Shown one piece after another: positions 39,101-44,911 of a DNA stretch of 64,000 bases. Location: the NCBI GenBank assembly GCA_963971285.1, contig OZ020246.1:18459217-18523216 (forward strand), written 5' to 3'. A model generated the notes under the pieces. The model worked only from the letters and a program-made list of their open reading frames with translations, had not been told where the DNA came from and did not search any database. Position 1 is the stretch's first letter; every line of letters starts with the position of its first letter. Position numbers and translations under genes: made by a program. The stretch comes from Astropecten irregularis. Taxonomy: Eukaryota; Echinodermata; Asteroidea; Paxillosida; Astropectinidae.

Positions 39101-42100
39101 TGGGAATAGCTGTCTGTCTCATTTATACACTCACTGAAAAAATGAATGGAAAGAAAAATGCCGCCATTTTAAGTTTGGTGGTAGTGACATTTAGTTTTGG
39201 ATCAGAGATCTTCACATTGTTACAGGCATGCAACTTTCCTTGGATCAGCTGATTTCTTCTTTGTTTTCATTTCACTCTTATGCCATTGAAAAGTGAAAAA
39301 CACTGTACAAAGTGTAGAAAAGATTGGAATTTCCTTGGTTTTTTTGTCAAGTCCAAGTTGCATGCCTGATTGTTAGGAATGATTTTACATTTAAAAAACA
39401 ATCCCAAAGCAATGACTTGCGATTGACATGATGACATCAGGGCTGTCCACTGAAGTTTGCTTACTTAACATTTGAAATCTAAATTGGAAATTGATTTTAT
39501 TGAACTGAATGGACTGCACTATTTCACCCATTCGAATGAAGTCTCAGATTATTTTTACATCCAAATTGTCTATTAAAACAGATATCACACAGCATGGGAT
39601 CACAGATTTCACACTATAGTTGTCTGTGTATTTCAAATTAGATCCGTGCTCAAACTAAAAAGGCTAATAATATCCTTATGGAAGTTGATTCAGCCCATGC
39701 ATGCATGCATCTTAAATTAATGCTGTAACAAGAAAATAATCAAAAATAAAACCATACACAAAAAGTGCATTAGCCCGCATAAATATTATGGTACCAAAAA
39801 AAAAAAGGAAAAAAAAAAGAAATCACCAAAGGCTATATAGAAGCCTTTAACCTTATTCCCTACCCTCAATTAATCCAACCAGGTCATAATCCCTTCCCTA
39901 ATCCAGTTTGTTGATGGGATTAGTGGGAGCTTGGCAGCTCATGAGCTATGGGGAGAGCCTGATTGTTCTTAGGATCTGGTAATCCAATCTGGCTCGGCTG
40001 ACTTAATCCAATAGAAGTTTGTGTATGTGGCAAATTGACCCACATGTTTAAATTGCCTGTCAATTGAAGGCCAATAAGAAGAAGGCTCTTAGTTTGGTGC
40101 CCAGGCACTTCAGATTGATTGAGGTTGAGATTGTCTCGGGAAAAAGAATGACAACAAAATGTTATTTCAAACAAAATTAATCTCTGAAAGTGAGATGAAC
40201 TGCCAGAAATAGAAACAAATTGTTAAGATTGATAGGATGTTTTGCTTGGCAATATGTTGAAGGTTCATTTCAAAATGAGGTTAACCCCAAAAGGTATAAC
40301 AGTCTTCCACCCTAAAGTCTACTGAACAGTTTGGTAGGGTTGTTGGTCTCTGCATGGTGATAAAACCTTAATACAGGCATGAAACATTTCCTTGGATCAG
40401 CTGATTTCCTCTTTTTTCACTTCATTCTTATGCAATTGAAAAGTGAAAAACACTGTACAAAGTATGGTAAAGATTTGAATTTTCTGGTTTTTTTTGTGAA
40501 GTTCAAGATGCATGCCTGTTATAAGGATGCAAGCATAGCTGCCCATAGGCCTGAATAAAACTTCTAAGAGATCAGAAGAAAGAAATGTTTTAGTTTAACA
40601 GGCGTGGGAGGAAAATGCAAATTAAAGATTAAGTCAATAGACAGTGACTGAAAGGCTTAATCTATGTGTTGTCTCAAAAGGGATTTGAACCCGGGACACA
40701 GTGATGCAAAGTGCAAAATAACACTACTTCACTGTTGATTCCCATTTTATATGTCACTGCACCAAGTAACAGCCCTCCCCTCCCTTCAATAAAAACCATT
40801 TATCGCAGAAAGTAATGATAAAAATACAAAGTGCAAAGCCAGTGCAAATCTCCTAATATTTGCCAGGATACAACAACCAAAGTTTTTCATCATGGAAAGA
40901 TAAACCATGGCTCAGTTTAAAGCACTATGGAAACAACACAAACAATATTTTGGTGTTGACTTAGGCGAATTGTTACATGTTCATAAATCGATATTGGAGC
41001 AATCCAATTAAGCATTTGTGAGCTTAATACTGTGTCTGCTTCTATTGAACCAGCCAGCCCTGAAGGAATAGTTGGTAATTTTCTTTCCCCCATCAATTTA
41101 GAAGGAAATTTAGCAGAAATAACTCTTTTCCTCCAGACCCGACGTTGCCCTTTGGCTTTTAGATGTTTTCATTTAATAATTTTTTCTTGTTCTCAGGTTG
41201 ATCTTCATGAGCAAGGAGAACTTCTAAGACAGGTAAAAAGGAAATTTTTCATTTATTTATTTTTAAAGATTTCTTGTTTTATTTTTTATTCATTGAAAAA
41301 TTTTTACTTGCACAAAATGTTTATGGGTTCTTTTTTAAGCAAAATGGTTCACTTAAAAAGATTTGACTTGAAAATACAATTTTGCATTTTTTTAATGTTT
41401 GTAATTTCTTGACTCCAATTAGGATGAGTTCTTGGTGTATCGGGGCCACCGTAAGTGTGTGCGTCACGTGTTCCTATTTGAAGACATGATCTTGTTCACC
41501 AAGTCTCGACGCACAGCCAGAGGGCACGACGTGTACCACTACAAGTTCAGTCTCAAGGTGATTATTACTCCTTGCATTTATTTTCTGAATATTATTCTTA
41601 AAATTGGATTCTATAATCTTTATAAGAACCTAACAATAAACGATAGCTTTGCTAGAATGAATTGCTTTGAATTATCATAGCGTATTCTTATTTGATTGGA
41701 AGTGATGTTATCTCTCCTGATGCCTTTTAATCTCCATGGGAGTATGCAGCCTTCGCTGTTGTTCAACTAATACTCAAGGACTAATCAAGCACAAAGCCAT
41801 ATCCACTCACTAGTCATCCTAGATGGAGAAAAGCAATTGATTATTAAAGTGTCGTTTTGGGAGTACATGCAAGTCCCGTTATCCACATGGTTGTTCTGTA
41901 GCCCACAATCTGCGGAAACAAATACCCACAAGATCTTGAACTTGGCACACCGGGGCCCAATTTTGTGGCTCTGCTTAATGTATGCCTAGAATCGGCTCTT
42001 ATGCTTCTGTGTTGATAAGGTCCTTTTTCATGCATTGGGTGGGATTTTTCAGTTGTACTCGCTAGCTTAGAAATTCAGTAAGTGAAGAATGAGTATCATA

Positions 42101-44911
42101 AGCACAGAATTCTGTGGTAAGCAGAGCCATGAATTTGGGCCCAGATCTTTGGGCCCTAAATCTTTCCTATCAAACAATTGAGAATAGCCTAACTTATCTG
42201 TCCAACTTTCTTTCTCAGATGACAGACATAGGCATGACGGAGAACATCGGCGAGAGCGGTCTGAAGATGGAGATATGGTTCCGGCGGCGCAAGACCAACG
42301 ACAAGGCCTACACGCTGCACGCCCGGTCATCCAGCGTCAAACAGGCCTGGACCCAGGACATCAGCAAGCTGCTCTGGAGACAAGCCTTCCGAAGCAAAGG
42401 TGCGAGGAAACCGCATTAATTATTGATTCAAACCAGATTTAGCCTGAAAACCCCCTCAGGTAACTCCATGTCAGCCATGCCTGGACTGTTTTCCATCAGA
42501 AGTCAGATTTGGTGGATTTGTCAAAGATATAAATGATGGACCTTTTTGGCTGATGCTTGGTAGTTCCAACGGGATTGTGTCTTAGGAAGAGCTCCTACTC
42601 AATCAGGAAAGTACTGACAATTCAGTCTTGGCAGTAGACAGCCATTGCCGAGTATCAAAGTGGGTCATCTCACTATTAATTTTGAAGTGAAGTGAAAACA
42701 CCCCAATTCAGTCAACGTGCACATCAAATGCTTCCTTTTCTGTTATCCATCTGCCTTGCTTGCAGACTGTTCGGTCATTTTAAAGGTGAAATGTTAACAA
42801 TTAGTTGATCATTTCATTGAATTCTCAAAGTTTTGAGCTTTTAAATTAAGGTACTGCATGAAAAAAGTGATAGCTAATTTGAATTCTACTCATGCCTTTT
42901 TATAAACTTTGGCAATCCCAAGATACAGAACCCAACCATCTCAAGTCCACTCAAATCCATTCTGTATTGCAGGATTTGGAAGAACTCATTCTAAACTTTT
43001 GCTGGTCCACTTTGGCCACAAAGTCCAAAGACAGTGCCATAGGGGACAGTACTGCATGCTGTTGGATTTCAGGGGGTTTAAGAAAGATTCCAAGTCCCAA
43101 ATGGTCAGGGAATAGGGTTTATTGTGTTCATTTATTCTCAGGATTATTTGTAGGCCTACTTGTTACAAATTGCTATGCACCAAGATTGACAAGCTGTACA
43201 TTTTCTTGACCACAGAAGCCAGACAGGCCCAGCTATCGTCCATGGGAGTTGGAAGTAAACCGTGTCTGGAGATCAAACCAAATGAAGATAGAATCAATGA
43301 CCGAGCCATCAACATGAGAAACAGAGGTAGGTAGAAACCAAAACAAATATTTCATTTTATTCACTTGGCTCCTTATAAAACGTCTTCTTCAGAGAAGCCT
43401 TGTTTCCTTTACAAGATGTTCTGTTTGTGCTTCAGGAAAACTTTGGATTGAAAAATAGAACCTATAATTCAAATTAAGGTTTTCTTACGTTAAAATCTCT
43501 CCTATGGGATATTGAAAACAAAATATGTATGGAAAATTAGGAGGTGGTTAATTAATTTGTGAAAGTTTGTAAGGTGGCAATAATTAAGAAATTTCTACTC
43601 AGAATACTGGTTCAGTTTACTACTACTTTCCTGTAGATAAGTGGTTAAAAGAATGATGATTTGAAAACTAGAGGAATTTGTAGCTCATAGATACTTATTT
43701 TTGTGAGAGTATTTGTTAAGCTATTGTGGAATTGTTGTGATTGATCACAGGTCCTCGTATGCGGAACTCCATCGCCATCTCCTCGTTTAGTCCCAGTCAA
43801 CTCCTTAACCCGTACACCTTCACCAACCTATCGCTCTCCACCAATGTTCTGGCTACTAGCCCTGCCCGGTCGCGCCGTTCCATAGCCACAGGCCCATCTG
43901 CTCTGTCGCAGGACTCTGAGATTGGCAGAGGTGATGCCATCAGGTCTGCGGATGAAGAGGCATCCGAGCCAAGCCCACAATCACCAGTGAGGAACCTGGA
44001 GGAGGAACTGTCCAGACAAAGCTCAGACAGCGGCAGTGTCTTCTCACCAGAGGAGCCATCAGGAAGCACGGGGGAAAGCGAGGAACAATGTGAGTCACTG
44101 GTCAGTCTGGGATGTGAGGAGAATAGGAATATGGTAGCTCGTAACGTTACTCAGGTTGGTGGAGCATTGGACTTTTCTGTTTGGTGTGCGATTGCCGTCA
44201 TCACCATTTCAGCATTGCCATTGTCATCAACATGTCAAGATTGCTGTGCTCATGCTGATATTAATATGCCAACAGTGTGATTGTCACTTCCATTGGACAC
44301 ATTTTCATGATCACATCCATTGGACAAACTGTCATTGTCACTTCCTTTGGACATAATGTCATTGTCGCTTTCATTGGACACACTGTCATTGTCACTTCCA
44401 TTGGACACACTGTCATAGTCACTTGTATTGGAGGCTAAACACTAAACACTGCTATCTGCACTACTTAATAATGTTATTCTTGCTTGCAGTGAGTTTGATT
44501 TGATAACAAATTTTTACAACAGAAATATTGTTTCTTTTTCATGATCTATTTTTTCTATCAGTCAACTCATATGCATTTGATGTTTTTTTTTCACACTTAA
44601 TCTAGTTGAATCTGTGACTTTTGCACCCATTATGATTAGATTCATTAGCTTAGTCGATTTATAAAAAAATATTAACTTGTAATTGAAGTACAGGTTGATT
44701 TTCTACAAATATTGTCAGACAAATCTAGATTTTGGATGAATGTAACTTTGTACAAAAATTTCATTTCCCTTACCCCCCTCACCAATACTGGGTTGTTGAT
44801 TTGTTTCAGTCAGTAATAATGATCTTCCTTGATTTACTCTGTTCTTCAGGTGTGATGAGTCTGAATACAGATTCACCTAGCGACAGCTCACCAGACAGTG
44901 CGGAGGTTTAG
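21..44911 (+). CDS. Puratrophin-1-like RhoGEF (PLEKHG4/PLEKHG4B/ARHGEF40 group), 3' 21 exons, 5' end outside window
   Basis: Spliced model: 21-179, 4541-4664, 10240-10339, 10781-10885, 12111-12227, 16598-16845, 18981-19119, 20850-20975, 21745-21936, 31821-32756, 33171-33383, 34813-34986, 37748-37834, 38300-38443, 38869-38946, 41197-41232, 41423-41557, 42219-42399, 43216-43326, 43751-44089, 44850-44911. Every junction is AG/GT and in phase, giving 1267 residues and TAG at 44909-44911. Visible domains (residues of the partial protein): CRAL-TRIO/SEC14-like about 50-200, spectrin-like helices about 200-500, low-complexity linker about 500-790, DH about 793-975 (MIQTEQDYV; LASYLLKPVQRLGKYALLL), PH about 980-1095 (HVFLFEDMILFTKS; KMEIWFRRRK), then a Ser-rich tail. 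This order is that of puratrophin-1-type exchange factors, which load GTP on Rho-family GTPases and remodel actin or intermediate filaments. Known from the family: vertebrates have three paralogues; this looks like the undivided invertebrate form, so I give no symbol. GTPase preference is not readable here. Confidence 0.93.
467..629. mobile_element. MITE with ~31-bp terminal inverted repeats
   Basis: The left end reads TATAAACCAGGCACTTCG and the reverse complement of the right end reads TATAAGCCAGGCACTTTG. Pairing continues through GTGCAT..ATCAC/GTGCAT..GTCAC. Total length is about 163 bp, with no coding capacity. Confidence 0.75.
1570..1642 (+). repeat. tRNA-like sequence (probable tRNA-derived SINE head)
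   Basis: It has an A-box-like TGGCCTAGCAGG and a perfect B box GGTTCGAATCC. A 7-bp acceptor stem mostly forms (AGCTTGG/CTGAGCC, with wobbles and one mismatch) and an anticodon stem TCTGC/GCAGG forms, but the loop is 8 nt rather than 7. The odd loop argues against a working tRNA. The ~80 bp after it may be the SINE body. Confidence 0.6.
1861..1953. repeat. Hairpin-motif cluster (two inverted copies and one direct copy)
   Basis: The unit CTTTGAGAAAG + GATCCTGCTAGGATC + GAAAC is present directly at 1924-1953, inverted at 1894-1922 (two changes) and partly inverted at 1861-1880. The 1894-1952 stretch is almost a perfect palindrome with 29-bp arms. Confidence 0.8.
2568..2920 (+). mobile_element. 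TTAA-flanked MITE, chimeric member
   Basis: TTAA lies at 2564-2567 and 2921-2924, with ends AGGGCATGTACAAT / ATTGCCC. The right half (from about 2730: TTTTTGATCTTG..CAAGATC, TACACCATTTCAGG, CATACCCTGAAAGTTATACG) matches the family at 4912, 61195, 62091 and 62674. The left half differs, suggesting recombination between subfamilies. Confidence 0.7.
3966..4259. mobile_element. MITE with GGGCCC ends
   Basis: The termini GGGCCCAATTTCATGGAATC and (reverse complement) GGGCCCAATTTTATGGAATC continue into CCGTTAC, giving TIRs of about 27 bp. The interior is rich in GCTAACGG/CCGTTAGC-type repeats. Length is 294 bp, non-coding. Confidence 0.85.
4541..4664 (+). CDS. Exon 2: CRAL-TRIO/SEC14-like lobe, first strand
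   Basis: Acceptor CTTTCTGTAG and donor AAG/GTGAGT. The peptide starts GSRDSRGGAIIEV, matching the 'GxRDxRGxPll' first strand seen in CRAL-TRIO lobes of puratrophin, Kalirin/Trio and MCF2 type RhoGEFs. It goes on into an amphipathic helix (ISKVIGYLFAIP). Phase 2 at both ends. Confidence 0.88.
4912..5271 (+). mobile_element. TTAA-flanked MITE, 360 bp
   Basis: TTAA at 4908-4911 and 5272-5275. Ends are AGGTAATATCATACTTTGG / CCAAAGTATGATAGAACCT. The body is shared with copies at 61195-61546, 62091-62450 and 62674-63022. TTAA target duplications are typical of piggyBac-type transposition; the ends are not classic piggyBac CCCTAG. Confidence 0.85.
9030..9260 (+). repeat. Hairpin-motif repeat, 3' end
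   Basis: A pyrimidine-rich lead (GTCCCCTTCCCC .. TTTGTCCCCCTTTGGTCCTCC) is followed by GTCATTTAGCCTTTGAGA and then GATCCTGCTAGGATCGAAAC ending near 9232. The same order is seen before 16479 and 52893. Confidence 0.7.
10240..10339 (+). CDS. Exon 3: CRAL-TRIO core strand
   Basis: Acceptor TTTATACTAG and donor GAG/GTAAGT. It encodes REEVRARGLSVAVDARS, the typical 'gl.vvvDaR' core beta strand of CRAL-TRIO lobes in this GEF family, then a helix rich in Ala and Glu. It ends in phase 0. Confidence 0.88.
10340..10780 (+). other. Intron 3
   Basis: 441 bp between exons 3 and 4. No repeat or other feature recognised. Confidence 0.75.
10781..10885 (+). CDS. Exon 4: CRAL-TRIO continuation
   Basis: 35 codons, phase 0-0, acceptor ACTTCTTTAG and donor AAG/GTACGT. 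It holds the sequence YPGAIHQATVLIDAD, which fits the 'yp..i..v.vl...' strand of a lipid-binding CRAL-TRIO lobe. Confidence 0.88.
10886..12110 (+). other. Intron 4
   Basis: 1.2 kb. It holds the MITE at 11074-11309. At 11846-12000 the sequence reads as a loose inverted repeat around AGACTTTGGAGAACC / GGTTCTCCGAAGTCT, possibly a decayed element. Confidence 0.7.
11074..11309. mobile_element. MITE with GGGCCCTTTTCCAAACCTC ends
   Basis: The left end GGGCCCTTTTCCAAACCTC-GGCTCCGGCTC is mirrored by GAGCCGGAGCC..TGAGGTTTGGAAAAGGGCC on the right. The interior (TGTCTACTTCCAAAATGTAG, AAAGCCTTTATTTTGAT) recurs at about 12385-12600 and 26749-26973. Confidence 0.85.
12111..12227 (+). CDS. Exon 5: end of CRAL-TRIO lobe
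   Basis: 39 codons, phase 0-0, acceptor TTTCATTTGCAG and donor ATG/GTAAGT. It encodes a helix (VVHSIDKLHQFIAPNVL) and then SGSFSYDHDSWVRFR, matching the closing 'G.l.y.h..Wi..r' segment of CRAL-TRIO in Trio/puratrophin relatives. Confidence 0.88.
12385..12600. mobile_element. Diverged copy of the GGCTC-type MITE
   Basis: It shares GGCTCAGGCTCTGACTC on the left, CAGCCAAAAGCCTCTATTTT inside and GGAGCCGGAGCTTGAGCC on the right with the 11074 element. The outer ends are degraded, so the borders are approximate. Confidence 0.7.
15729..15876. mobile_element. Possible MITE remnant with GGGCCGAT-like ends
   Basis: The left end GGAGCCGATTTCAC and the right-end reverse complement AGGGCCGATAGAAC match only over the outer bases. 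The interior has an inverted CGCTAAA/TTTAGCG pair. Confidence 0.4.
16370..16511 (+). repeat. Hairpin-motif repeat lacking the hairpin
   Basis: The same lead as at 9030 (CTGTTTCCCTGGACACTCTG, TGTCATTTAGCCTTTGATAA) and the same tail (TTCAGGCCCTCCTAAC), but the GATCCTGCTAGGATC hairpin is deleted. It lies about 85 bp before exon 6. Confidence 0.6.
16598..16845 (+). CDS. Exon 6: first spectrin-like repeat
   Basis: Acceptor TCTACTTCAG; donor CCA/GTGAGT inside a Gln codon (phase 2). It encodes 82 codons of mostly helical, heptad-patterned sequence (EINQAIEMVKHKHQDIYQD), typical of the spectrin repeats that follow CRAL-TRIO in this family. GC content is clearly above that of its flanks. Confidence 0.9.
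17625..17945 (+). repeat. tRNA-like dispersed repeat, copy 1
   Basis: The tRNA-like part is 17803-17874 (72 nt) with A box TAGCTCAGTTGG and a B-box-like GGTTTGAATCC. The flanks (CTCTTTGAGTGATCC upstream; CAGTCAATTTCCCTTGTGG downstream) match the other copies. Diverged from the others in the anticodon arm and T stem. Confidence 0.8.
18785..18880 (+). repeat. 27-bp tandem repeat, about three units
   Basis: Units of the form ATCTAGGTGTTTGGCTTGAG recur with small changes. Confidence 0.6.
18981..19119 (+). CDS. Exon 7: spectrin-like helix
   Basis: Acceptor TTTCCTCTAG and donor GAT/GTAAGC. After one base that completes a Gln codon come 46 codons of coiled-coil character (CTQLDELADRRLNILNQRL). Confidence 0.88.
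19120..20849 (+). other. Intron 7
   Basis: 1.7 kb. A 25-base T run lies at about 19612-19635. No other repeat or gene is recognised. Confidence 0.7.
20850..20975 (+). CDS. Exon 8: spectrin-like helix
   Basis: 42 codons, phase 0-0, acceptor TTTCAACAG and donor ATG/GTAAGG. It starts VTEWMSNEGE, the Trp-containing start of a spectrin helix, and continues charged and helical. Confidence 0.88.
20976..21744 (+). other. Intron 8
   Basis: 769 bp. Nothing recognised beyond the splice signals. Confidence 0.7.
21745..21936 (+). CDS. Exon 9: spectrin-like helix
   Basis: 64 codons, phase 0-0, acceptor TCTAAACAG and donor AAG/GTATTA (a weak donor). It encodes IGRGEDLLEDAQVLAESC and a long charged helix. 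The locally high GC3 supports coding. The next intron is the longest in the window (9.9 kb). Confidence 0.88.
23918..24090. repeat. tRNA-like dispersed repeat, copy 2, folded back
   Basis: 31-bp arms at 23918-23948 and 24017-24047 are exact reverse complements (GTCATTGAAAAGTGAAC... / ...GTTCACTTTTCAATGAC). Between them lies a minus-strand tRNA-like 3' half (23946-24000) that stops at the D stem. After the right arm the plus-strand tail of the same repeat follows (TTTCCCTTGTGGTTATTTGA). It is a head-on join of two truncated copies. Confidence 0.85.
24983..25360. mobile_element. MITE with perfect 34-bp TIRs (PIF/Harbinger-like)
   Basis: The TIRs at 24983-25016 and 25327-25360 are exact reverse complements, starting GGCCAT, then ten A, then TTGTTGTATTGGCGTAAC. 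TTA on both sides (24980-24982 and 25361-25363) fits the 3-bp target duplication of PIF/Harbinger elements. 378 bp, non-coding. Confidence 0.85.
26749..26973. mobile_element. Copy of the GGCTC-type MITE
   Basis: The left end GGCCCACTGTCTC..GGCTCCGGCTCTGGC is mirrored by GAGCCAGAGCCAGAGCC..GGGTC on the right. The interior shares GTGTCTACTTCTAAGC and AAAAGCCTTTTATTTTGATG with the copy at 11074. Confidence 0.75.
27222..27249 (+). repeat. 7-bp microsatellite
   Basis: About four units of TACATTG. Confidence 0.7.
27640..28010 (+). repeat. Degenerate TGTGGCCACCTG-type tandem repeat
   Basis: TGTGGCC or a close variant recurs at irregular 20-45 bp spacing with alternating CTAGTGGCC and GTGGTCACC forms. 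Open frames over it are a by-product of the repeat. Confidence 0.45.
28776..28855 (+). repeat. tRNA-like remnant
   Basis: A-box-like TGGCACCGCAGTGG and B-box-like GTTCAAATCC are about 45 bp apart, but the acceptor and T stems do not pair well. Probably an old SINE. Confidence 0.4.
31045..31365 (-). repeat. tRNA-like dispersed repeat, copy 3 (first of a 321-bp tandem)
   Basis: The tRNA-like part is 31070-31141 on the minus strand. It has a 7-bp acceptor (GGCTGGA/TCCAGTC), D stem GCTC/GAGC and B box GGTTCGAATCC, but position 33 is C and the T stem has a mismatch. That makes a functional tRNA unlikely. Confidence 0.85.
31366..31570 (-). repeat. tRNA-like dispersed repeat, copy 4 (second of the tandem)
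   Basis: Offset by exactly 321 bp from copy 3 and, as far as read by eye, identical to it over about 200 bp. The tRNA-like part is 31391-31462. It is cut after GGATCGTTTCAATGA, so the upstream part is missing. Confidence 0.85.
31821..32756 (+). CDS. Exon 10: 936-nt exon, last spectrin helix plus disordered linker
   Basis: 312 codons, phase 0-0, acceptor TTTCCTCCAG and donor AGG/GTTAGT. The first ~70 residues finish the helical region (AYEWALDGMKFVALLG). Next is a Ser/Arg/Lys-rich linker with possible phosphorylation motifs (RSPRASFKRK, FERSASTLLDG, SVDSGISIGEK) and acidic segments (DEVEEALEEKQD). It is far longer than any other exon here. The open frame runs past the donor to 32870, but that extension loses coding character. 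Confidence 0.93.
32757..33170 (+). other. Intron 10
   Basis: 414 bp. It ends in a normal pyrimidine-rich acceptor. Nothing else is recognised. Confidence 0.7.
33171..33383 (+). CDS. Exon 11: start of DH (RhoGEF) domain
   Basis: 71 codons, phase 0-0, acceptor ATGCCTTGCAG and donor GAG/GTGAGG. After a Ser/Pro-rich lead comes YRRMVLILDEMIQTEQDYV. This is conserved region 1 of DH domains, with the Glu of TEQDYV in the position that contacts switch I of the GTPase in known DH structures. Confidence 0.93.
33384..34812 (+). other. Intron 11
   Basis: 1.4 kb. The first ~640 bp is a degenerate AACCAACTGG-type tandem repeat; the rest shows nothing recognisable. Confidence 0.75.
33395..34030 (+). repeat. 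Degenerate ~55-60 bp tandem repeat
   Basis: Recurring GGAATAAGGGGAACCAACTG, GGATCAAACCAGTAATAACC and CCAGAACCAACTGG blocks with drift. It begins about 12 bp after the exon 11 donor. Confidence 0.65.
34813..34986 (+). CDS. Exon 12: DH domain
   Basis: 58 codons, phase 0-0, acceptor GTATCTAG and donor CAT/GTAAGT. It holds FGNLEKIYEFHDRHFLKAL, a standard DH helix, and ends in CHCFLQH, which is close to the puratrophin sequence at this place. Confidence 0.93.
35630..35715 (+). repeat. Hairpin-motif repeat with enlarged loop
   Basis: CTTTGAGAAAGATCCT and AGGATCAGAAC are kept, but the 3-nt loop is replaced by 17 nt. The tail TTCTGGCCTTCCTAACTCC resembles the family tail. Confidence 0.6.
36481..36552 (+). 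repeat. tRNA-like remnant
   Basis: B box GGTTCGAACCC with a weak A-box-like CTAGTGGG about 45 bp upstream. Stems are degraded. Confidence 0.35.
37372..37680. mobile_element. Possible MITE remnant
   Basis: The left GGACCTTTCACAC and the right GTGTGAAAAGCCCT pair only partly. It ends 67 bp before exon 13. Confidence 0.3.
37748..37834 (+). CDS. Exon 13: DH domain, puratrophin-type insert
   Basis: 29 codons, phase 0-0, acceptor TTCTATAG and donor AGG/GTAAGG. It encodes FGLYALYNKNKPRSDGLL; the 'YalY.kNKPrSd.Ll' pattern is diagnostic for the PLEKHG4/PLEKHG4B/ARHGEF40 group within RhoGEFs. Confidence 0.93.
37835..38299 (+). other. Intron 13
   Basis: 465 bp, AT-rich. Nothing recognised. Confidence 0.7.
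38300..38443 (+). CDS. Exon 14: DH conserved region 3
   Basis: 48 codons, phase 0-0, acceptor CATCTCAG and donor AAG/GTAAGA. It contains DLASYLLKPVQRLGKYALLL, the most conserved DH motif, with the LLKP-QR-KY signature intact. Confidence 0.95.
38459..38710. mobile_element. MITE filling most of intron 14 (38444-38868)
   Basis: Ends GGGGCCAATTTCATGG and (reverse complement) GAGCCCAATTTCATGG. Inside, GCTAAGCACAAAA / TGCTTAGCACAAAA is repeated. It starts 15 bp after the exon 14 donor. Confidence 0.8.
38869..38946 (+). CDS. Exon 15: end of DH domain
   Basis: 26 codons, phase 0-0, acceptor TTGACAG and donor GAT/GTGAGT. It has the final DH helix with the usual 'fq.RhgNdlLamd.i..cd' pattern (FQMRHGNDLLAMDSIKDCD). 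Confidence 0.93.
39223..39368. mobile_element. CAGGCATG-ended MITE, copy A
   Basis: TIR CAGGCATGCAACTT / AAGTTGCATGCCTG, 146 bp. The interior (CCTTGGATCAGCTGATTTC, AAAACACTGTACAAAGT) is shared with copy B. Confidence 0.8.
40374..40518. mobile_element. CAGGCATG-ended MITE, copy B
   Basis: About 145 bp, with the same interior as copy A. TIR CAGGCATGAAAC / GATGCATGCCTG, slightly decayed. Same orientation as copy A and in the same intron. Confidence 0.8.
40672..40745 (-). repeat. tRNA-like remnant
   Basis: Minus-strand B box GGGTTCAAATCCC. No convincing A box. Confidence 0.3.
41197..41232 (+). CDS. Exon 16: 36-nt microexon joining DH to PH
   Basis: Twelve codons (VDLHEQGELLRQ), phase 0-0, acceptor TTCTCAG and donor CAG/GTAAAA. 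It encodes the first PH strand ('nl.eqG.l.rqdeF'). The sense of the join to exon 17 (RQ/DEFLVYRG) supports the call even though it is short. Confidence 0.88.
41423..41557 (+). CDS. Exon 17: PH domain strands 1-3
   Basis: 45 codons, phase 0-0, acceptor CCAATTAG and donor AAG/GTGATT. It has DEFLVYRGHRKCVRHVFLF and EDMILFTKSR, the hallmark strands of the DH-associated PH domain. Confidence 0.95.
41953..42142. mobile_element. MITE with GGGCCC ends in intron 17 (41558-42218)
   Basis: GGGCCCAATTTTGTGGCTCT on the left; the reverse complement of the right end is GGGCCCAAATTCATGGCTCT. Pairing goes on through GCTTA. 190 bp; ends 76 bp before exon 18. Confidence 0.85.
42219..42399 (+). CDS. Exon 18: PH domain end and C-terminal helix
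   Basis: Acceptor CTTTCTCAG and donor AAAG/GTGCGA. It starts MTDIGMTENIGESGLKMEIW, then FRRRK and the PH alpha helix SSVKQAWTQDISKLLWRQA. The 'diGmTEn.gesgl.feiWfrrr' pattern is specific to puratrophin-type PH domains. Phase 1 at the end. Confidence 0.95.
42400..43215 (+). other. Intron 18
   Basis: 816 bp. No repeat recognised. Open frames inside it (for example 42892-43209) overlap exon 19 in the wrong frame or lack codon character. Confidence 0.65.
43216..43326 (+). CDS. Exon 19: post-PH conserved motif
   Basis: Acceptor GACCACAG and donor AGAG/GTAGGT. It encodes SSMGVGSKPCLEIKP and INDRAINM, matching the post-PH 'MGiG..p.ldikp.....iNdRai' block found in puratrophin relatives. Phase 1 at both ends. 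Confidence 0.92.
43327..43750 (+). other. Intron 19
   Basis: 424 bp, AT-rich. Nothing recognised. Confidence 0.7.
43751..44089 (+). CDS. Exon 20: Ser-rich C-terminal tail
   Basis: Acceptor TTGATCACAG; donor CAAT/GTGAGT inside a Cys codon. It starts RMRNSIAISSF, a conserved 'R.SIaisSFd' block, then an acidic Ser/Glu/Pro-rich disordered tail with several possible phosphorylation sites. The open frame runs on to 44280 without coding character. Confidence 0.9.
44278..44432 (+). repeat. 30-bp tandem repeat in intron 20 (44090-44849)
   Basis: About five units of CATTGGACACACTGTCAT plus TGTCACTTC, with drift. The rest of the intron is AT-rich with nothing recognised. Confidence 0.75.
44850..44911 (+). 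CDS. Exon 21: terminal coding exon with stop
   Basis: Acceptor CTGTTCTTCAG, then 19 codons (VMSLNTDSPSDSSPDSAEV) and TAG at 44909-44911. Composition continues the Ser/Asp-rich tail of exon 20. The end -SAEV is not a class I PDZ ligand, because Ala sits at position -2. Confidence 0.85.

Larger units (their letters stand above)
38947..41196 (+). other. Intron 15
   Basis: 2.25 kb. It has two copies of a ~146-bp CAGGCATG-ended MITE (39223-39368 and 40374-40518), an A-rich tract (39790-39825) and a minus-strand tRNA-like remnant (40672-40745). Confidence 0.75.

Noticed and set aside
44090-44356. Read-through open frames beyond exon 20 rich in His/Cys
   Set aside because: They arise from the 30-bp intronic tandem repeat. 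The next exon joins in phase from the donor at 44089.
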